This document shows positions 41,506 through 53,029 of a stretch of 64,000 nucleotides of DNA, piece after piece (positions within the stretch are counted from its first letter, which is position 1; the number at the start of each line of letters is the position of its first letter). The stretch spans positions 51,140-115,139 of the forward strand of contig NZ_AUMU01000017.1 of assembly GCF_000430845.1 (NCBI RefSeq), in the 5' to 3' direction. The notes under the pieces are model-generated. The model made no database searches and was not told the origin of the DNA. It saw only the letters and a program-made list of their open reading frames with translations. The stretch comes from Chryseobacterium gregarium DSM 19109. GTDB taxonomy: Bacteria; Bacteroidota; Bacteroidia; Flavobacteriales; Weeksellaceae. The translations under genes and the position numbers were made by a program.

Positions 41506-42696
41506 ATGGTTACACTCAAAGAAAAAAATAAATTTATTGCCACCCTTCTGGCATTTGCCGTCATCCCGATGTCGGGCCTGGCAACGGATATCTATCTGCC
41601 TTCAATGCCGAGTATGGCCCTCGGACTGCACCAGCCGGAAAGCAGCATCCAGCTTACCCTGTCCATATTCTTGATCAGCTACGGACTGACCCAGTTTTTT
41701 GCCGGAAGCATTGTTGATTCATTCGGACGGTATAAAATTTCTATGATTTCGCTGGCTTTGTTCGTGGTTTCATTTCTGATTACGGCAACCACCCAGAATA
41801 TTTTTGTAATCTATGCGATGCGGGTACTTCAGGGCATGCTGTCGGGATTTGCTGTGGTATCGAAGCGCGCCTTTTTCGTAGATGTCTACGATGGGGAAGA
41901 GCGGAAGCATTACCTCAGCATCATGACGATTGTCTGGTCGGTAGGGCCTATCATAGCCCCGTTTATCGGCGGGTACCTGCAGAAAATTTTCGGATGGCAG
42001 TCGAATTTTTATGTGCTGGCCGGATACAGCCTGCTGCTGTTCATTCTGGAGTTTATCTTTTCGGGGGAAACCCTGAAAAAAAGAAATCCTTTTCATCTGG
42101 AATTTTTACTGAAGGAATATAATTCGATGTTTAAAGCGAAAGATTTTTTTTACGGAATGATTATGTGCGGACTGAGTTATTCGATGATTATGTTCTTCAA
42201 CCTGTGCGGGTCATTTATTATTGAGCATAAAATGGGGTATTCGGAAGTTGTGGCCGGATATGTTTCCCTAATCCTCGGGTTTGCCTGGATGACCGGCGGA
42301 TTTCTCGGGAAAGCGCTGATCAACAGAGCATTTTTACCTAAGATCCGGTATGCAAATTTTGTACAGCTGGGATTGATCGCAGCCATGTTTTCGGCTTCTT
42401 ATTTTTCAAATAACATCTACAGCCTGGTGGCGTTTGCCTTTTTAATTCATATCACGGCCGGATTTATTTTCAATAATTATTTTTCCTACTGCATCGGCCG
42501 GTTCCCGGATTCTGCCGGAATCGCAGGCGGACTCACAGGCGGGGTTGCCTTTATTATTACCTCAGCCATCAGCTATGGGATTGTAGCCGTTATAAAACCT
42601 CAGGTTCAGCTGGAAGTGGCCGAAGGGTATTTTGTACTTGGTATTTTGGGATTGCTTGTGTTAAGCATAATCAAACTGAGAAAAGCGCATGGTTAA
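41506..42696 (+). CDS. MFS transporter, Bcr/CflA-type multidrug efflux
   Basis: A 396-residue transporter with 12 membrane helices. The N-terminal MPSMALGLHQPESSIQLTLS and the loop-2/3 motif VDSFGRYKISM (a G-R-x-x family signature) fit the Bcr/CflA drug:proton antiporters. This group exports compounds such as chloramphenicol or bicyclomycin in other bacteria; substrates here are unknown. It is likely co-transcribed with the aldo/keto reductase gene, 72 bases upstream, under control of the AraC regulator. Confidence 0.87.
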   Translation: MVTLKEKNKFIATLLAFAVIPMSGLATDIYLPSMPSMALGLHQPESSIQLTLSIFLISYGLTQFFAGSIVDSFGRYKISMISLALFVVSFLITATTQNIFVIYAMRVLQGMLSGFAVVSKRAFFVDVYDGEERKHYLSIMTIVWSVGPIIAPFIGGYLQKIFGWQSNFYVLAGYSLLLFILEFIFSGETLKKRNPFHLEFLLKEYNSMFKAKDFFYGMIMCGLSYSMIMFFNLCGSFIIEHKMGYSEVVAGYVSLILGFAWMTGGFLGKALINRAFLPKIRYANFVQLGLIAAMFSASYFSNNIYSLVAFAFLIHITAGFIFNNYFSYCIGRFPDSAGIAGGLTGGVAFIITSAISYGIVAVIKPQVQLEVAEGYFVLGILGLLVLSIIKLRKAHG

Positions 42697-42894
42697 TTAC
42701 AGATTTAGCGGCTTTTAAAACAGATTGTAGAGATGGATATTAATCCTGTTTTTTTAAGCTTTAAGTGGTATGATACTATTGATTATATCAAAAAAATATT
42801 GATCATATTATTGAGATGCTTCCTGATGTCAGAAGAATAAAATAACTTACATTTGATGCTGTTTTAAAATCATTTATACTTTAGCAGAAATAAG

Positions 42895-42918
42895 AAAGCT
42901 CCTTGTAAAAGGAGCTTT
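42895..42918. terminator. Terminator between MFS and icd genes
   Basis: A perfect 10-bp stem (AAAGCTCCTT with its complement, loop GTAA). It lies 24 bases past the minus-strand icd stop codon and has A/T-rich flanks, so it fits termination of icd and, less clearly, the MFS transcript. Confidence 0.75.
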
Positions 42919-42942
42919 ACTTTATTTTAATCGGTTCCGGAA

Positions 42943-45195
<2,253 letters not shown>

Positions 45196-45198
45196 TCA

Positions 45199-45231
45199 CA
45201 AATTTAGTTAAAAATTAATTTTTAAGGTCAA
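45199..45231 (-). promoter_or_regulatory. Promoter of icd
   Basis: On the minus strand TTG (45231-45229), a 22-base spacer and TAAATTTG (45206-45199) match the TTG-N20-TAnnTTTG pattern with slightly longer spacing. Confidence 0.55.
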
Positions 45232-45300
45232 TCCTGAAAAAGATTTTCCACTTTAAGAATTATTTAACCTTATTGCAAAGGAAAAGTTTCCCGTTTTCAT

Positions 45301-45308
45301 TAAATTTG
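45301..45308 (+). promoter_or_regulatory. -7 element of tpx
   Basis: TAAATTTG fits TAnnTTTG and lies 25 bases before the start codon. The closest TTG is 25 bases upstream, so the spacing is long. Confidence 0.5.
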
Positions 45309-45333
45309 AGAAACTTAAAAAAAGAATTACATT

Positions 45334-45831
45334 ATGTCAAGCATCACGCTAAAAGGAAACGAGGTAAATACATTGGGAAAACTTCCTGAAATAGGATCTG
45401 CAATCAGAGATTTTGCTTTGGTGGATTCAGGGTTGAATGTAAAAACGCTGGAAAACTTTGAAGGTAAAAAAAAGGTATTCAATATTTTTCCAAGCATTGA
45501 TACGCCTACCTGTGCAGCTTCAGCAAGAAAGTTCAATGAAGAGGCCAATAATCTGGAAAATACCGTGGTAATCAATGTTTCTAAAGACCTGCCGTTTGCC
45601 CTGACGAGATTCTGTGCAGCGGAAGGCCTGGATAATGTGGAAACACTTTCGGATTTCAGAGGGACTTTCGGTGATGATTATGAAGTAACGATCACAGATT
45701 CTCCGATGAAAGGCCTTTTAAGCCGTGCCGTAATTGTGACTGACGAAAACAATAAAGTAGTCTATACGGAACAGGTTTCTGAGATTGCCAACGAGCCTGA
45801 TTACAGTGCCGCTTTAGAAGCCCTAAAATAA
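45334..45831 (+). CDS. tpx: Thiol peroxidase (Tpx)
   Basis: A 165-residue peroxiredoxin of the atypical two-Cys Tpx class. It reduces hydrogen and alkyl peroxides with electrons from thioredoxin. The peroxidatic Cys60 sits in DTPTCAASARKFNEE and the resolving Cys94 in LTRFCAAEG. The sequence has the usual length and ends YSAALEALK. It is monocistronic with its own terminator and is divergent from icd. Confidence 0.94.
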   Translation: MSSITLKGNEVNTLGKLPEIGSAIRDFALVDSGLNVKTLENFEGKKKVFNIFPSIDTPTCAASARKFNEEANNLENTVVINVSKDLPFALTRFCAAEGLDNVETLSDFRGTFGDDYEVTITDSPMKGLLSRAVIVTDENNKVVYTEQVSEIANEPDYSAALEALK

Positions 45832-45853
45832 TTATCCGGAAAAATTTTTATAG

Positions 45854-45886
45854 AGCCTTGTGAAGATTATCTTCACAAGGCTTTTC
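45854..45886 (+). terminator. Terminator after tpx
   Basis: A perfect 12-bp stem (AGCCTTGTGAAG with its complement, 5-base loop) is followed by TTTTCTGTT. Confidence 0.85.
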
Positions 45887-46053
45887 TGTTAAATACGTCT
45901 TTACATGAAGTATATTCAATAAAGGCATAGGGGGCGGTCATTCTCTCAGAATCATGTTCTTCGTACTATTTAATCTTAACTTATAATAACAGTGTATTGA
46001 AATAACTGATCCGGATCATTAAATATCATCTGTTTAAAACGTACTTTTACACT

Positions 46054-47265
46054 ATGAAACGTTCCGGAACCGCCACCTTACCCCTTCACTACGGAAAAGT
46101 TCCGCCCTGGCTGTACGAAAGAATGTCTGTATTGGGACTTTCAATTGTAGAAGTCATGCTGGCAGATTACGGAAAGGATGAGGTGCTCAGAAGGCTGGCG
46201 GATCCATTCTGGTTTCAGAGTTTCGGGGCGGTGATGGGGATGGACTGGCATTCTTCCGGAATTACCACCTCCGTTATGGGAGCATTGAAACGAAGCATCA
46301 ATCCGGGATCCAAAGAACTCGGCATTTATATCTGTGGCGGAAAAGGCCGGTTTTCCAGGGAAACGCCTAATGAGCTTCTTATTATCGCCGATAAAACAGG
46401 ACTGAACGGAACGGAACTGGTTCGCGCCAGTAAACTCTCTGCAAAAGTCGACAACACGGCAATTCAGGACGGTTATCAATTGTACCTCCATAATTTCATC
46501 GTTTCAGACGAAGGAAACTGGACAGTCGTGCAGCAGGGAATGAACGATGCAGACGGAACGGCAAGACGTTACCACTGGCATTCCGAGAATATGGAATCCT
46601 TTGTTGATGAACCGCACAAAGGTATCCAGGGAATCAACCGCGGAAATATTTTAAATTTAACGGCCCATGAAGCACAGGAAAGCCGGAAGGGAATTTTGGA
46701 AATTTCCCACACCCATTCAGAAAAGATCATGCAGGATTTTGCCAATCTGATCCTGCCTGCACACCATGAGGTCCGGGCTTCCGATGTCGACTTGAAAAAG
46801 TTGGGAACGCTTCTGTATATGACACGGGAAAACCAGCCTGAGAACTTTGAAGAACTGCTTTTGTTAAAAGGGGTCGGTCCGCGAACTTTGCAGAGCCTGG
46901 CTTTGGTAAGTGAAGTGATCCACGGGTCACCTTCAAGGTTCCGCGATCCTGCGAGATTTTCTTTTGCACACGGGGGGAAAGACGGCCATCCGTTTCCCGT
47001 ACCGCTGAACGTTTATGATGAAACCATCAATATTCTGCAGAAGGGAATTGAAAAATCCAAACTGGGAAATTCTGATAAATTACAGTCAGTCAATAAACTT
47101 CACACCATCATTGCAGAAGCTGAGAAAAATTTCACCCCGGATTTTGACATCAATGATGTGATTGAGGAAGAACGGCAGAACTCATGGCGTTTCGGCGGGA
47201 AAACCGTTTTCGGGGATGCTGAAAAACCTTCAAAACCAAAACCGATACAACTTTCCTTGTTTTAG
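46054..47265 (+). CDS. DUF763 family protein
   Basis: A 403-residue protein of DUF763. The N-terminal block MKRSGTATLPLHYGKVPPWL is the family signature, and DPFWFQSFGAVMGMDWHSSG and WTVVQQGMNDADGTARRYHW follow. The segment LLLKGVGPRTLQSLALVSE (about 269-287) looks like a helix-hairpin-helix DNA-binding motif, which points to a nucleic-acid role. Function is not established. It is cytosolic, with no signal peptide, and monocistronic. Confidence 0.88.
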   Translation: MKRSGTATLPLHYGKVPPWLYERMSVLGLSIVEVMLADYGKDEVLRRLADPFWFQSFGAVMGMDWHSSGITTSVMGALKRSINPGSKELGIYICGGKGRFSRETPNELLIIADKTGLNGTELVRASKLSAKVDNTAIQDGYQLYLHNFIVSDEGNWTVVQQGMNDADGTARRYHWHSENMESFVDEPHKGIQGINRGNILNLTAHEAQESRKGILEISHTHSEKIMQDFANLILPAHHEVRASDVDLKKLGTLLYMTRENQPENFEELLLLKGVGPRTLQSLALVSEVIHGSPSRFRDPARFSFAHGGKDGHPFPVPLNVYDETINILQKGIEKSKLGNSDKLQSVNKLHTIIAEAEKNFTPDFDINDVIEEERQNSWRFGGKTVFGDAEKPSKPKPIQLSLF

Positions 47266-47867
47266 ATAACCTATTCAGAGCCTGTGATAATTTTTATTGC
47301 TCTTTTAGTATTTAATAATGGGTCAAGTGCTCTAGAGACCTTTCCGGAATTTCTACGGTCTATAACTCCAATAGACTTAAATTTCCTCATATTAATCTTT
47401 ACGGCAATTGAATTAATGCAATTTGTGCTTTGTCTCTTATGATTTTGTCCCGATATGGCAGGTGGCTTCCTATAAGTACCGTTTAATAGGGGTGTAAATC
47501 CATGCCTGGAGTCGATTAATTTTCAAGTAACAATTGAAATTATGTGTTGAAAGTTTGCTGTATATAAATATGGGCGCATTTCAGGAATTTAATATTATTT
47601 ATCAGAAGAAATTTTAAATATAGAGATATTAAAAAAACAGTGGCAACGATTGTATTTATTGTCTTTAATTTTGAGTTTTATGGCCAATTTAAAAAGATGT
47701 TATCTGTCTTTTTTATGCATCTCAATTAGTAAACAGATATTGTTCTGTTGATTTAATTGTATTTCAATAATAATTTATTGTTAATCGTGTAATTCAATTT
47801 ATGGAAAATTAAAATTTCATAAAGGCGGCTTAATTTTTGAGATCTTTTTTCATTAAAAAAGTAATAT
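47266..47867. other. AT-rich intergenic region
   Basis: 602 bases between DUF763 and the repeat lipoprotein gene. At 47493-47505 it holds a 13-base match to the palindromic repeat core (GTAAATCCATGCC). Otherwise it has no gene, tRNA or clear hairpin. Decayed coding sequence is possible. Confidence 0.5.
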
Positions 47868-48932
47868 ATGAAAATTAAATCTTTACTCAGTCTGTTTATC
47901 ATGGTCATGTTTGGTTTTATCAGTTATTCGTGTGGAAGTAATGATGATGCAGATATAGAAGTAATCCCTTCGGCTCAATCTCAGGATGTGTATGCAGCAG
48001 GAAGAGAAAATTATGTTGCCAAATACTGGAAAAACGGCGATCCTGTTGTTTTAGGAAAAGCTTCAGGTGTGTCTGATGCCAATGGATTGGTAGTGGTTAA
48101 CAATGATGTTTATGTGGTTGGTTACGAAATCAATAATGCCGGAAAACATGTTGCGAAATATTGGAAGAATGGCTTGGCCACAGATCTTACAGATGGCAGC
48201 AGAGATGCATACGCAAACGATATCTTCATCCGGGGAAATGACATCTATATCGCTGGACAGGAAATGATTAGTGCCGGAACTACTTATGTGGCAAAGTATT
48301 GGAAAAACGGTGTTGCAATTAATCTGACGGATCAAAACCAGAATGCCGTTGCATCAGGAATTGCTGTTTATAACAATGATGTCTACGTCATCGGTGAAAG
48401 ACGCGAGCTTACCTGGTCAAATCCCATTGCATGCTATTGGAAAAATGGCCAGGTTAAAGATTTGGCAGATCAGTCGACCTACGCAGCAGATCAGGCAATT
48501 GCCGTTTCCAATAATGATCTGGTCATGGTATGGTCTGCCTCTTACAACAGTTTCGGACAACTGAGAACACAATATTCCAAAAATCTGTCTGCTCCAGTGG
48601 TTTTGCAGGATGGTACTTCAAGTTTCAGAGGCTCTTCTGTCGCAATTTCAGATAATGATATGTATGTTGCAGGCACTGGTCTTTCTTCAAACGGAAATGA
48701 TTTGGTGGCTAAATATTTAAAAAATGGTGTGCCGGTATCATTGATGAATGAATCAGGCTATTCTGAAGCATTAAGCGTCAGTGTTTCAGGGACAGATGTT
48801 TATGTGGCCGGATCTCAGATGATTTCTTCACCGGCTGCCAAAGCCACCTATTGGAAAAACGGAAAAGCCGTATCGCTTACAGACGGATCTTCTGATGGCC
48901 TGATAAGAAAAATAGTTGTGGTAAATAAATAA
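47868..48932 (+). CDS. Lipoprotein with DVYVAG...KYWKNG repeats
   Basis: A 354-residue lipoprotein (acylated Cys23 in ISYSC) with an acidic linker. The rest consists of about seven degenerate repeats of some 45 residues, each with an NDVYVAG-type strand and a KYWKNG-type strand. This pattern suggests a beta-propeller at the cell surface. It may bind a ligand or partner protein; no catalytic motif is seen. Similar exported repeat proteins occur in Flavobacteriia. It is monocistronic, with long AT-rich spacers on both sides. Confidence 0.8.
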   Translation: MKIKSLLSLFIMVMFGFISYSCGSNDDADIEVIPSAQSQDVYAAGRENYVAKYWKNGDPVVLGKASGVSDANGLVVVNNDVYVVGYEINNAGKHVAKYWKNGLATDLTDGSRDAYANDIFIRGNDIYIAGQEMISAGTTYVAKYWKNGVAINLTDQNQNAVASGIAVYNNDVYVIGERRELTWSNPIACYWKNGQVKDLADQSTYAADQAIAVSNNDLVMVWSASYNSFGQLRTQYSKNLSAPVVLQDGTSSFRGSSVAISDNDMYVAGTGLSSNGNDLVAKYLKNGVPVSLMNESGYSEALSVSVSGTDVYVAGSQMISSPAAKATYWKNGKAVSLTDGSSDGLIRKIVVVNK

Positions 48933-49366
48933 TTTATTGAGTTAAATGAAGATGCGGATTAATAAAATTATAAATTACGTTGATATTCATAGGTATTTGA
49001 CATTAAGGTAGTAAGAATTGCTCAGGTTAATTGGTTAATGATTATTCCGAATTTTTTGCTTTTTATTTCACATTCTAATCTATAAGTGATTCAAAGAGAT
49101 AGGGATTAATGGAACAAACAAAGGCATTGGCCTCCCAATTTCGGATGATGTTGATTACTTAACCTGAATAATAATTTTTGCGAAAAGTTTTAATTTTTAT
49201 CATTTTGAAATTTTATTAGGTGAATTTACCACAGGCTGTTAAGCGGAATTTCAGGGATTAAAGTTTTGATTTATTTGCATTAAGATGAAATAATGTTATT
49301 ATTTTTCAATATTTCATATTCAATTACGATAAAAATTTTAATTTTAGAGCCTAAACCATTGATTGA
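48933..49366. other. AT-rich intergenic region
   Basis: 434 bases without a recognisable gene, hairpin or known promoter. It separates the repeat lipoprotein gene and the Crp/Fnr gene, both on the plus strand. Confidence 0.5.
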
Positions 49367-49957
49367 ATGACAAGCAAAGCCCTGGAAATCTGCTACGACT
49401 TCCCGTTTTTTATGTCCGAAGAACTTGAAGAGATCTTCCGGGCTCATGAAACCGTGCATTTCCGGAAGGGCGACTGCATTCTTAAAGAAGGAAAAACGGC
49501 TAATGAATATTATATCCTGGAAAAGGGCCTGGTCCGATCATTTGTCAATGATTTTAACGGGAATGAAGTCACTACCCATTTTTTCACGGAGAATGAAATT
49601 GTCATCGAAGTATCTTCCCTGTTCCAGAGAATTCCGTCACAGGAAAATATAGTCTGCATTACCGACTGTGAATGCCGGAAAATGCCTTTTGAAACGTTCC
49701 AGGAATTATTCCATAAAATTCCCAACCTGAGGGAATGGGGCAGGTCATGGATGTCCCAGCAGCTTTTTATATACAAACAGCGCTCTGTAGAAATATTTAC
49801 GCTGTCTGCAACCAAACGGTACCTCGGTATTTTAGAGCAAAAGCCTCAGGTCATACGGTTCGCCCCGCTGAAACAGATCGCATCTTACCTGGGGGTTACC
49901 GACACTTCATTAAGCCGGATCCGGAAAGAACTGGTCTCTCATCCCAAGAAAAATTAA
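49367..49957 (+). CDS. Crp/Fnr family transcriptional regulator
   Basis: A 196-residue regulator with an N-terminal cyclic-nucleotide-binding fold (about 15-130, with CILKEGKTANEYYILEKGLV) and a C-terminal HTH (about 160-192, IASYLGVTDTSLSRIRKEL). It lacks Fnr-type Cys clusters, though several Cys occur in CITDCECRKM. Its ligand is unknown. It is related to the regulator at 4901. The genes after it (VOC and SRPBCC proteins) start about 230 bases downstream, across a MITE-like element. Confidence 0.87.
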   Translation: MTSKALEICYDFPFFMSEELEEIFRAHETVHFRKGDCILKEGKTANEYYILEKGLVRSFVNDFNGNEVTTHFFTENEIVIEVSSLFQRIPSQENIVCITDCECRKMPFETFQELFHKIPNLREWGRSWMSQQLFIYKQRSVEIFTLSATKRYLGILEQKPQVIRFAPLKQIASYLGVTDTSLSRIRKELVSHPKKN

Positions 49958-50016
49958 ATCTTGTCTTATGGCAAGTTGATTTTCATTTTAACCGGGTAAT
50001 TTGGTTAAAAATTTCA

Positions 50017-50154
50017 GAGCGTGTCTAAAACTTATTTCAAAAATAATTTCCCGTTGATTTTTTAGCTTCGGCAGAGTTAAGTGCAGGTAAAAAATCTGCG
50101 TGGGCACGATAGGCTGCGGGAACAGAACTCAAAATAAAGTTTTAATAAACGTTC
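50017..50154. repeat. MITE-like element, copy 2
   Basis: 138 bp. The left end GAGCGTGTCTAAAACTTATT continues CAAAAATAATTTCCCG as in the copy at 5887. The reverse complement of the right end reads GAACGTTTATTAAAACTTTA. An inner hairpin has arms TGATTTTTTA and TAAAAAATCTGCG. It lies between the Crp/Fnr and VOC genes. Confidence 0.5.
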
Positions 50155-50185
50155 AGGATTAGAATTCAATACTAAAAATTACAGA

Positions 50186-50596
50186 ATGAAAATCAACCAA
50201 ATTTATGTCAACCTTCCGGTAAAGGATATTCAGAAAACAAAAGAATTCTGGACGAAAATCGGTTTTTCCGTGAACGATCAGATTTCAGATGAAAGAGCAG
50301 TCTGTATCGTTTTAAATGACAGTTCTTTCGTCATGTTCATCACCGAAGAATATTTCCAGACCTTTTCTGAGAGGCCTGTTCCGAAAGGTGATACTACCCA
50401 GGTTCTGATTGCGATTGGTTTAAGCAGCCGCGAGGAAGTTGATCAGGTTGTAAACGCCGCTGTCGCCAATGGCGCAACCCAGCACGAAGAGCCGCAGGAT
50501 TACGGATGGATGTACCATAATTCTTTCTGGGATATCAACGGGCATGGCTGGAACGTAACCTTTACAGACCTTTCCAAGATGCCGTCACAACCATAA
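50186..50596 (+). CDS. VOC family protein (glyoxalase/bleomycin-resistance fold)
   Basis: A 136-residue single-domain VOC protein starting MKINQIYVNLPVKDIQKTKE and ending FWDINGHGWNVTFTDLSKM. The metal or ligand residues are those of the lactoylglutathione lyase-like group, with a late Asp-His region. Substrate unknown. It is the first of a run of small ligand-binding proteins and is 20 bases upstream of a second VOC gene, so the two are likely co-transcribed. Confidence 0.85.
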   Translation: MKINQIYVNLPVKDIQKTKEFWTKIGFSVNDQISDERAVCIVLNDSSFVMFITEEYFQTFSERPVPKGDTTQVLIAIGLSSREEVDQVVNAAVANGATQHEEPQDYGWMYHNSFWDINGHGWNVTFTDLSKMPSQP

Positions 50597-50616
50597 ACTT
50601 TTTAAAATAAATAATC

Positions 50617-51048
50617 ATGGTGAAATTAAATCCGTACTTAAATTTCGATGGGAAAGCAGAAGAGGCTTTCCGTTTTTACAGATCCGTTTTCGGCGGCGAA
50701 TTTCTGGGCGAAGTATACAAAATGAGCAATGCCCCGGGCACCGAAAACCTTTCCGATGAAGAGAAAAACAGGGTAATGCATATTGCGCTTCCGGTAGGGA
50801 ATGACCTGCTGATGGGATCTGATGTGGTTCCCGGTTTCGGACAAAAGCTGACCGTCGGAAATACCCATTATGTTTCTATTTTCCCGGAATCACGGGGTGA
50901 GGCCGACCGGCTTTTTAAGGCACTGTCTGAAGGAGGAGACATTGAAATGCCGATTGAAGACCAGTTCTGGGGAGACTATTTCGGAAGCTTTCAGGACCGG
51001 TATGGTATCTTTTGGATGATCAATTATAATGAGGAATATACAAAATAG
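50617..51048 (+). CDS. VOC family protein, PhnB-like
   Basis: A 143-residue protein of the PhnB-like branch of the VOC superfamily. The pattern MVKLNPYLNFDGKAEEAFRF, VFGGEFLGE, and the C-terminal QFWGDYFGSFQDRYGIFWMI are diagnostic. Members are small-molecule-binding or enzyme-like, usually without known substrate. It lies 20 bases after the other VOC gene and is followed by a hairpin terminator. Confidence 0.86.
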   Translation: MVKLNPYLNFDGKAEEAFRFYRSVFGGEFLGEVYKMSNAPGTENLSDEEKNRVMHIALPVGNDLLMGSDVVPGFGQKLTVGNTHYVSIFPESRGEADRLFKALSEGGDIEMPIEDQFWGDYFGSFQDRYGIFWMINYNEEYTK

Positions 51049-51074
51049 CTTATCTTTAGACTGAATTATATTGA

Positions 51075-51101
51075 GGGTAACCGGCTTGCGGTTGCCCTTT
51101 T
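51075..51101 (+). terminator. Terminator after the VOC pair
   Basis: A 9-bp stem (GGGTAACCG with CGGTTGCCC, one mismatch, loop GCTTG) is followed by four T. It lies 26 bases past the stop codon. Confidence 0.7.
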
Positions 51102-51121
51102 ACACCCTAAAATACACTGAT

Positions 51122-51535
51122 ATGGAACCGATTACTATTGATATCACCATTTTATCACCCGTGAAGAAAGTCTGGGACTGCTTTAATGCACCCGAACACA
51201 TTACCCAATGGAATTTTGCCCATGAAACCTGGCATTGCCCCAGTGCTGAGAATGATCTGAAAGCCGGCGGGACATTTAAGACCAGGATGGAAGCAAAAGA
51301 CGGAAGCTTCGGGTTTGATCTTGAAGGAACCTATGATGAGGTGATTCCGTATGAAAATATAAAATATCATCTTCAGGACGGCCGGAAAGTGGAAGTGATT
51401 TTTGAAGCCGTTGATGAAAATACAACCAAGGTTACGGAGAGATTCGATCCCGAAAAACAGAATTCGGCAGAGATGCAGCGGGACGGATGGTATGCGATTC
51501 TGAATAATTTTCACAAATACGTTGAAAACCATTAA
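51122..51535 (+). CDS. SRPBCC (AHSA1-like) ligand-binding protein
   Basis: A 137-residue protein with the START/Bet v1 fold. The ATG at 51122 (MEPITIDITILSPVKKVWDC) is preferred over one at 51071 that lies inside the upstream terminator. The pattern PEHITQWNFAHETWHCP and AGGTFKTRMEA is typical of the Aha1/polyketide-cyclase-like branch. Members bind lipids or small hydrophobic molecules. It precedes a helix-hairpin-helix gene on the same strand. Confidence 0.84.
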   Translation: MEPITIDITILSPVKKVWDCFNAPEHITQWNFAHETWHCPSAENDLKAGGTFKTRMEAKDGSFGFDLEGTYDEVIPYENIKYHLQDGRKVEVIFEAVDENTTKVTERFDPEKQNSAEMQRDGWYAILNNFHKYVENH

Positions 51536-51556
51536 TCCGTCCAAGATTTTTAAGCC

Positions 51557-51820
51557 ATGATCAATTTAATTATAATGGCAAAGTGTCTTACCTCCGTTTA
51601 TGCCGTAAGCCACACAGTACAAAGCAATTTCCTGAAAGGGATCATTGCCGTGCCTGCCAGGCGGGCACTGGAAAAAGAAAAAATAGATTCCCTCGAAAAG
51701 CTGTCGGGATATTCTGAAGATGAAATCATGAAGCTCCACGGCTTCGGAAGAAATACCATGAACAAACTGAAGCGGTACATGAATGAGCAGCGGGTTTCTT
51801 TTAAAGACCAGTTGTTCTGA
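51557..51820 (+). CDS. RNA polymerase alpha-CTD-like helix-hairpin-helix protein
   Basis: An 87-residue protein whose second half (about 29-75) resembles the C-terminal domain of RNA polymerase alpha: IPARRALEKEGIDSLEKLSG-like sequence (here VPARRALEKEKIDSLEKLSG), then YSEDEIMKLHGFGRNTMNKL. It lacks the alpha N-terminal domain. It could bind DNA or a transcription factor. The ATG at 51575 would remove six residues and is also possible. It lies 21 bases after the SRPBCC gene. Confidence 0.75.
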   Translation: MINLIIMAKCLTSVYAVSHTVQSNFLKGIIAVPARRALEKEKIDSLEKLSGYSEDEIMKLHGFGRNTMNKLKRYMNEQRVSFKDQLF

Positions 51821-51904
51821 ATGAACACGGATTGCCAGGATTTTCATAACAGCGGTATAATGTTACGGTAAAAAACAGAAATCACTCAACCTAATTTAAA
51901 CGAA

Positions 51905-52771
51905 ATGAACAACGATATATTCCCATGCCTGTGGTGCGATGAAGAAGCACAGGAGGCCGCAGCGTTCTACTGCGAAATATTTGAAGGAAAGATCACGGCA
52001 AATACGCCCGTGGTAATGAATATTGATCTTTTCGGTCAGAAATTAATGCTGCTTAATGGCGGCCCGCAGTTTAAGAAAAATGCTTCGGTTTCATTCATGG
52101 TCATTTGTGAAACGGAAGATGAGGTCCTGAAGTATTGGGACCGGCTCACGGAAGGCGGAATGGTTTTAATGCCTTTGGATTCTTATTCATGGAGCAGAAA
52201 ATACGGCTGGGTCAAAGACCGGTACGATGTGACATGGCAGATCTTCTTAGGGGAAAAACAAACGGAGCAGAAAATTATTCCGACTCTGATGTTTATCCAT
52301 GAAAATAACGGAAAAGCAGCAGAAGCCATGAAATTGTACACCGAAACATTTCCGAATTCTGATATCGGAAGTATTTTAAAATATGGGGACGGAAGTGAAG
52401 GCCATCCGGCTAGCGAACCTGCGGAAAACATTCAGTTTGCCCATTTTGAAATTGACGGTTACCGTTTCTTCTGTATGGATAATTCTTATGATCATGCGTT
52501 TGATTTCAATGAAGGGATTTCAATGGTCGTAATGACCGATGACCAGCAGCAGACCGACCGGTACTGGGATGCACTGACGGCCGGCGGAGGAAGGGAAAGC
52601 ATGTGCGGATGGCTGAAGGACCGGTACGGGCTCAGCTGGCAGATCGTCCCGAAAAGGCTGATCCAGCTGATGAATGATTCTGATCAGGAAAAAGCCCATA
52701 GAGTAGTCCAGGCCATGATGAGGATGCAGAAAATCAATATTAAAGAGCTGGAAACTGCTTATTCCTCGTAG
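51905..52771 (+). CDS. Two-domain PhnB-like VOC protein
   Basis: A 288-residue protein with two tandem PhnB-like VOC domains (about 1-117 and 122-265), each ending in a WxxDRYxxxWQI pattern (GWVKDRYDVTWQIFL and GWLKDRYGLSWQIVP). Such proteins were once named 3-demethylubiquinone methyltransferases, which is not supported by evidence. A basic helical tail follows. The substrate is unknown. It is the third VOC gene in a 2.6-kb stretch. Confidence 0.85.
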   Translation: MNNDIFPCLWCDEEAQEAAAFYCEIFEGKITANTPVVMNIDLFGQKLMLLNGGPQFKKNASVSFMVICETEDEVLKYWDRLTEGGMVLMPLDSYSWSRKYGWVKDRYDVTWQIFLGEKQTEQKIIPTLMFIHENNGKAAEAMKLYTETFPNSDIGSILKYGDGSEGHPASEPAENIQFAHFEIDGYRFFCMDNSYDHAFDFNEGISMVVMTDDQQQTDRYWDALTAGGGRESMCGWLKDRYGLSWQIVPKRLIQLMNDSDQEKAHRVVQAMMRMQKINIKELETAYSS

Positions 52772-53029
52772 ATCGCTTGAGATGGTAATAAAGCATGAAG
52801 TTCGGAGTTTAAGATTTGTGCCTGCTGTCATTTTACATTGAAAACATAAATGGAATTCTGCAAAGAAACAGCACACGTAGGATATGAAATTCAGGATAAT
52901 TTTCGCAAATAAGCAGAAAACAATTAAATTAAGGGTTAATATCATTTTTATTGTGGAATTGGAATAGGATTTGAGAATAATGTAAGGTAATGCTGGTTTC
53001 CTTTTTTTAAATAATCAGCTGATGCCTAC

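Noticed and set aside
42733..42840. A 35-residue frame starting MDINPVFLSF
   Set aside because: It is short, has no conserved-looking features and lies in an AT-rich spacer before the icd terminator.
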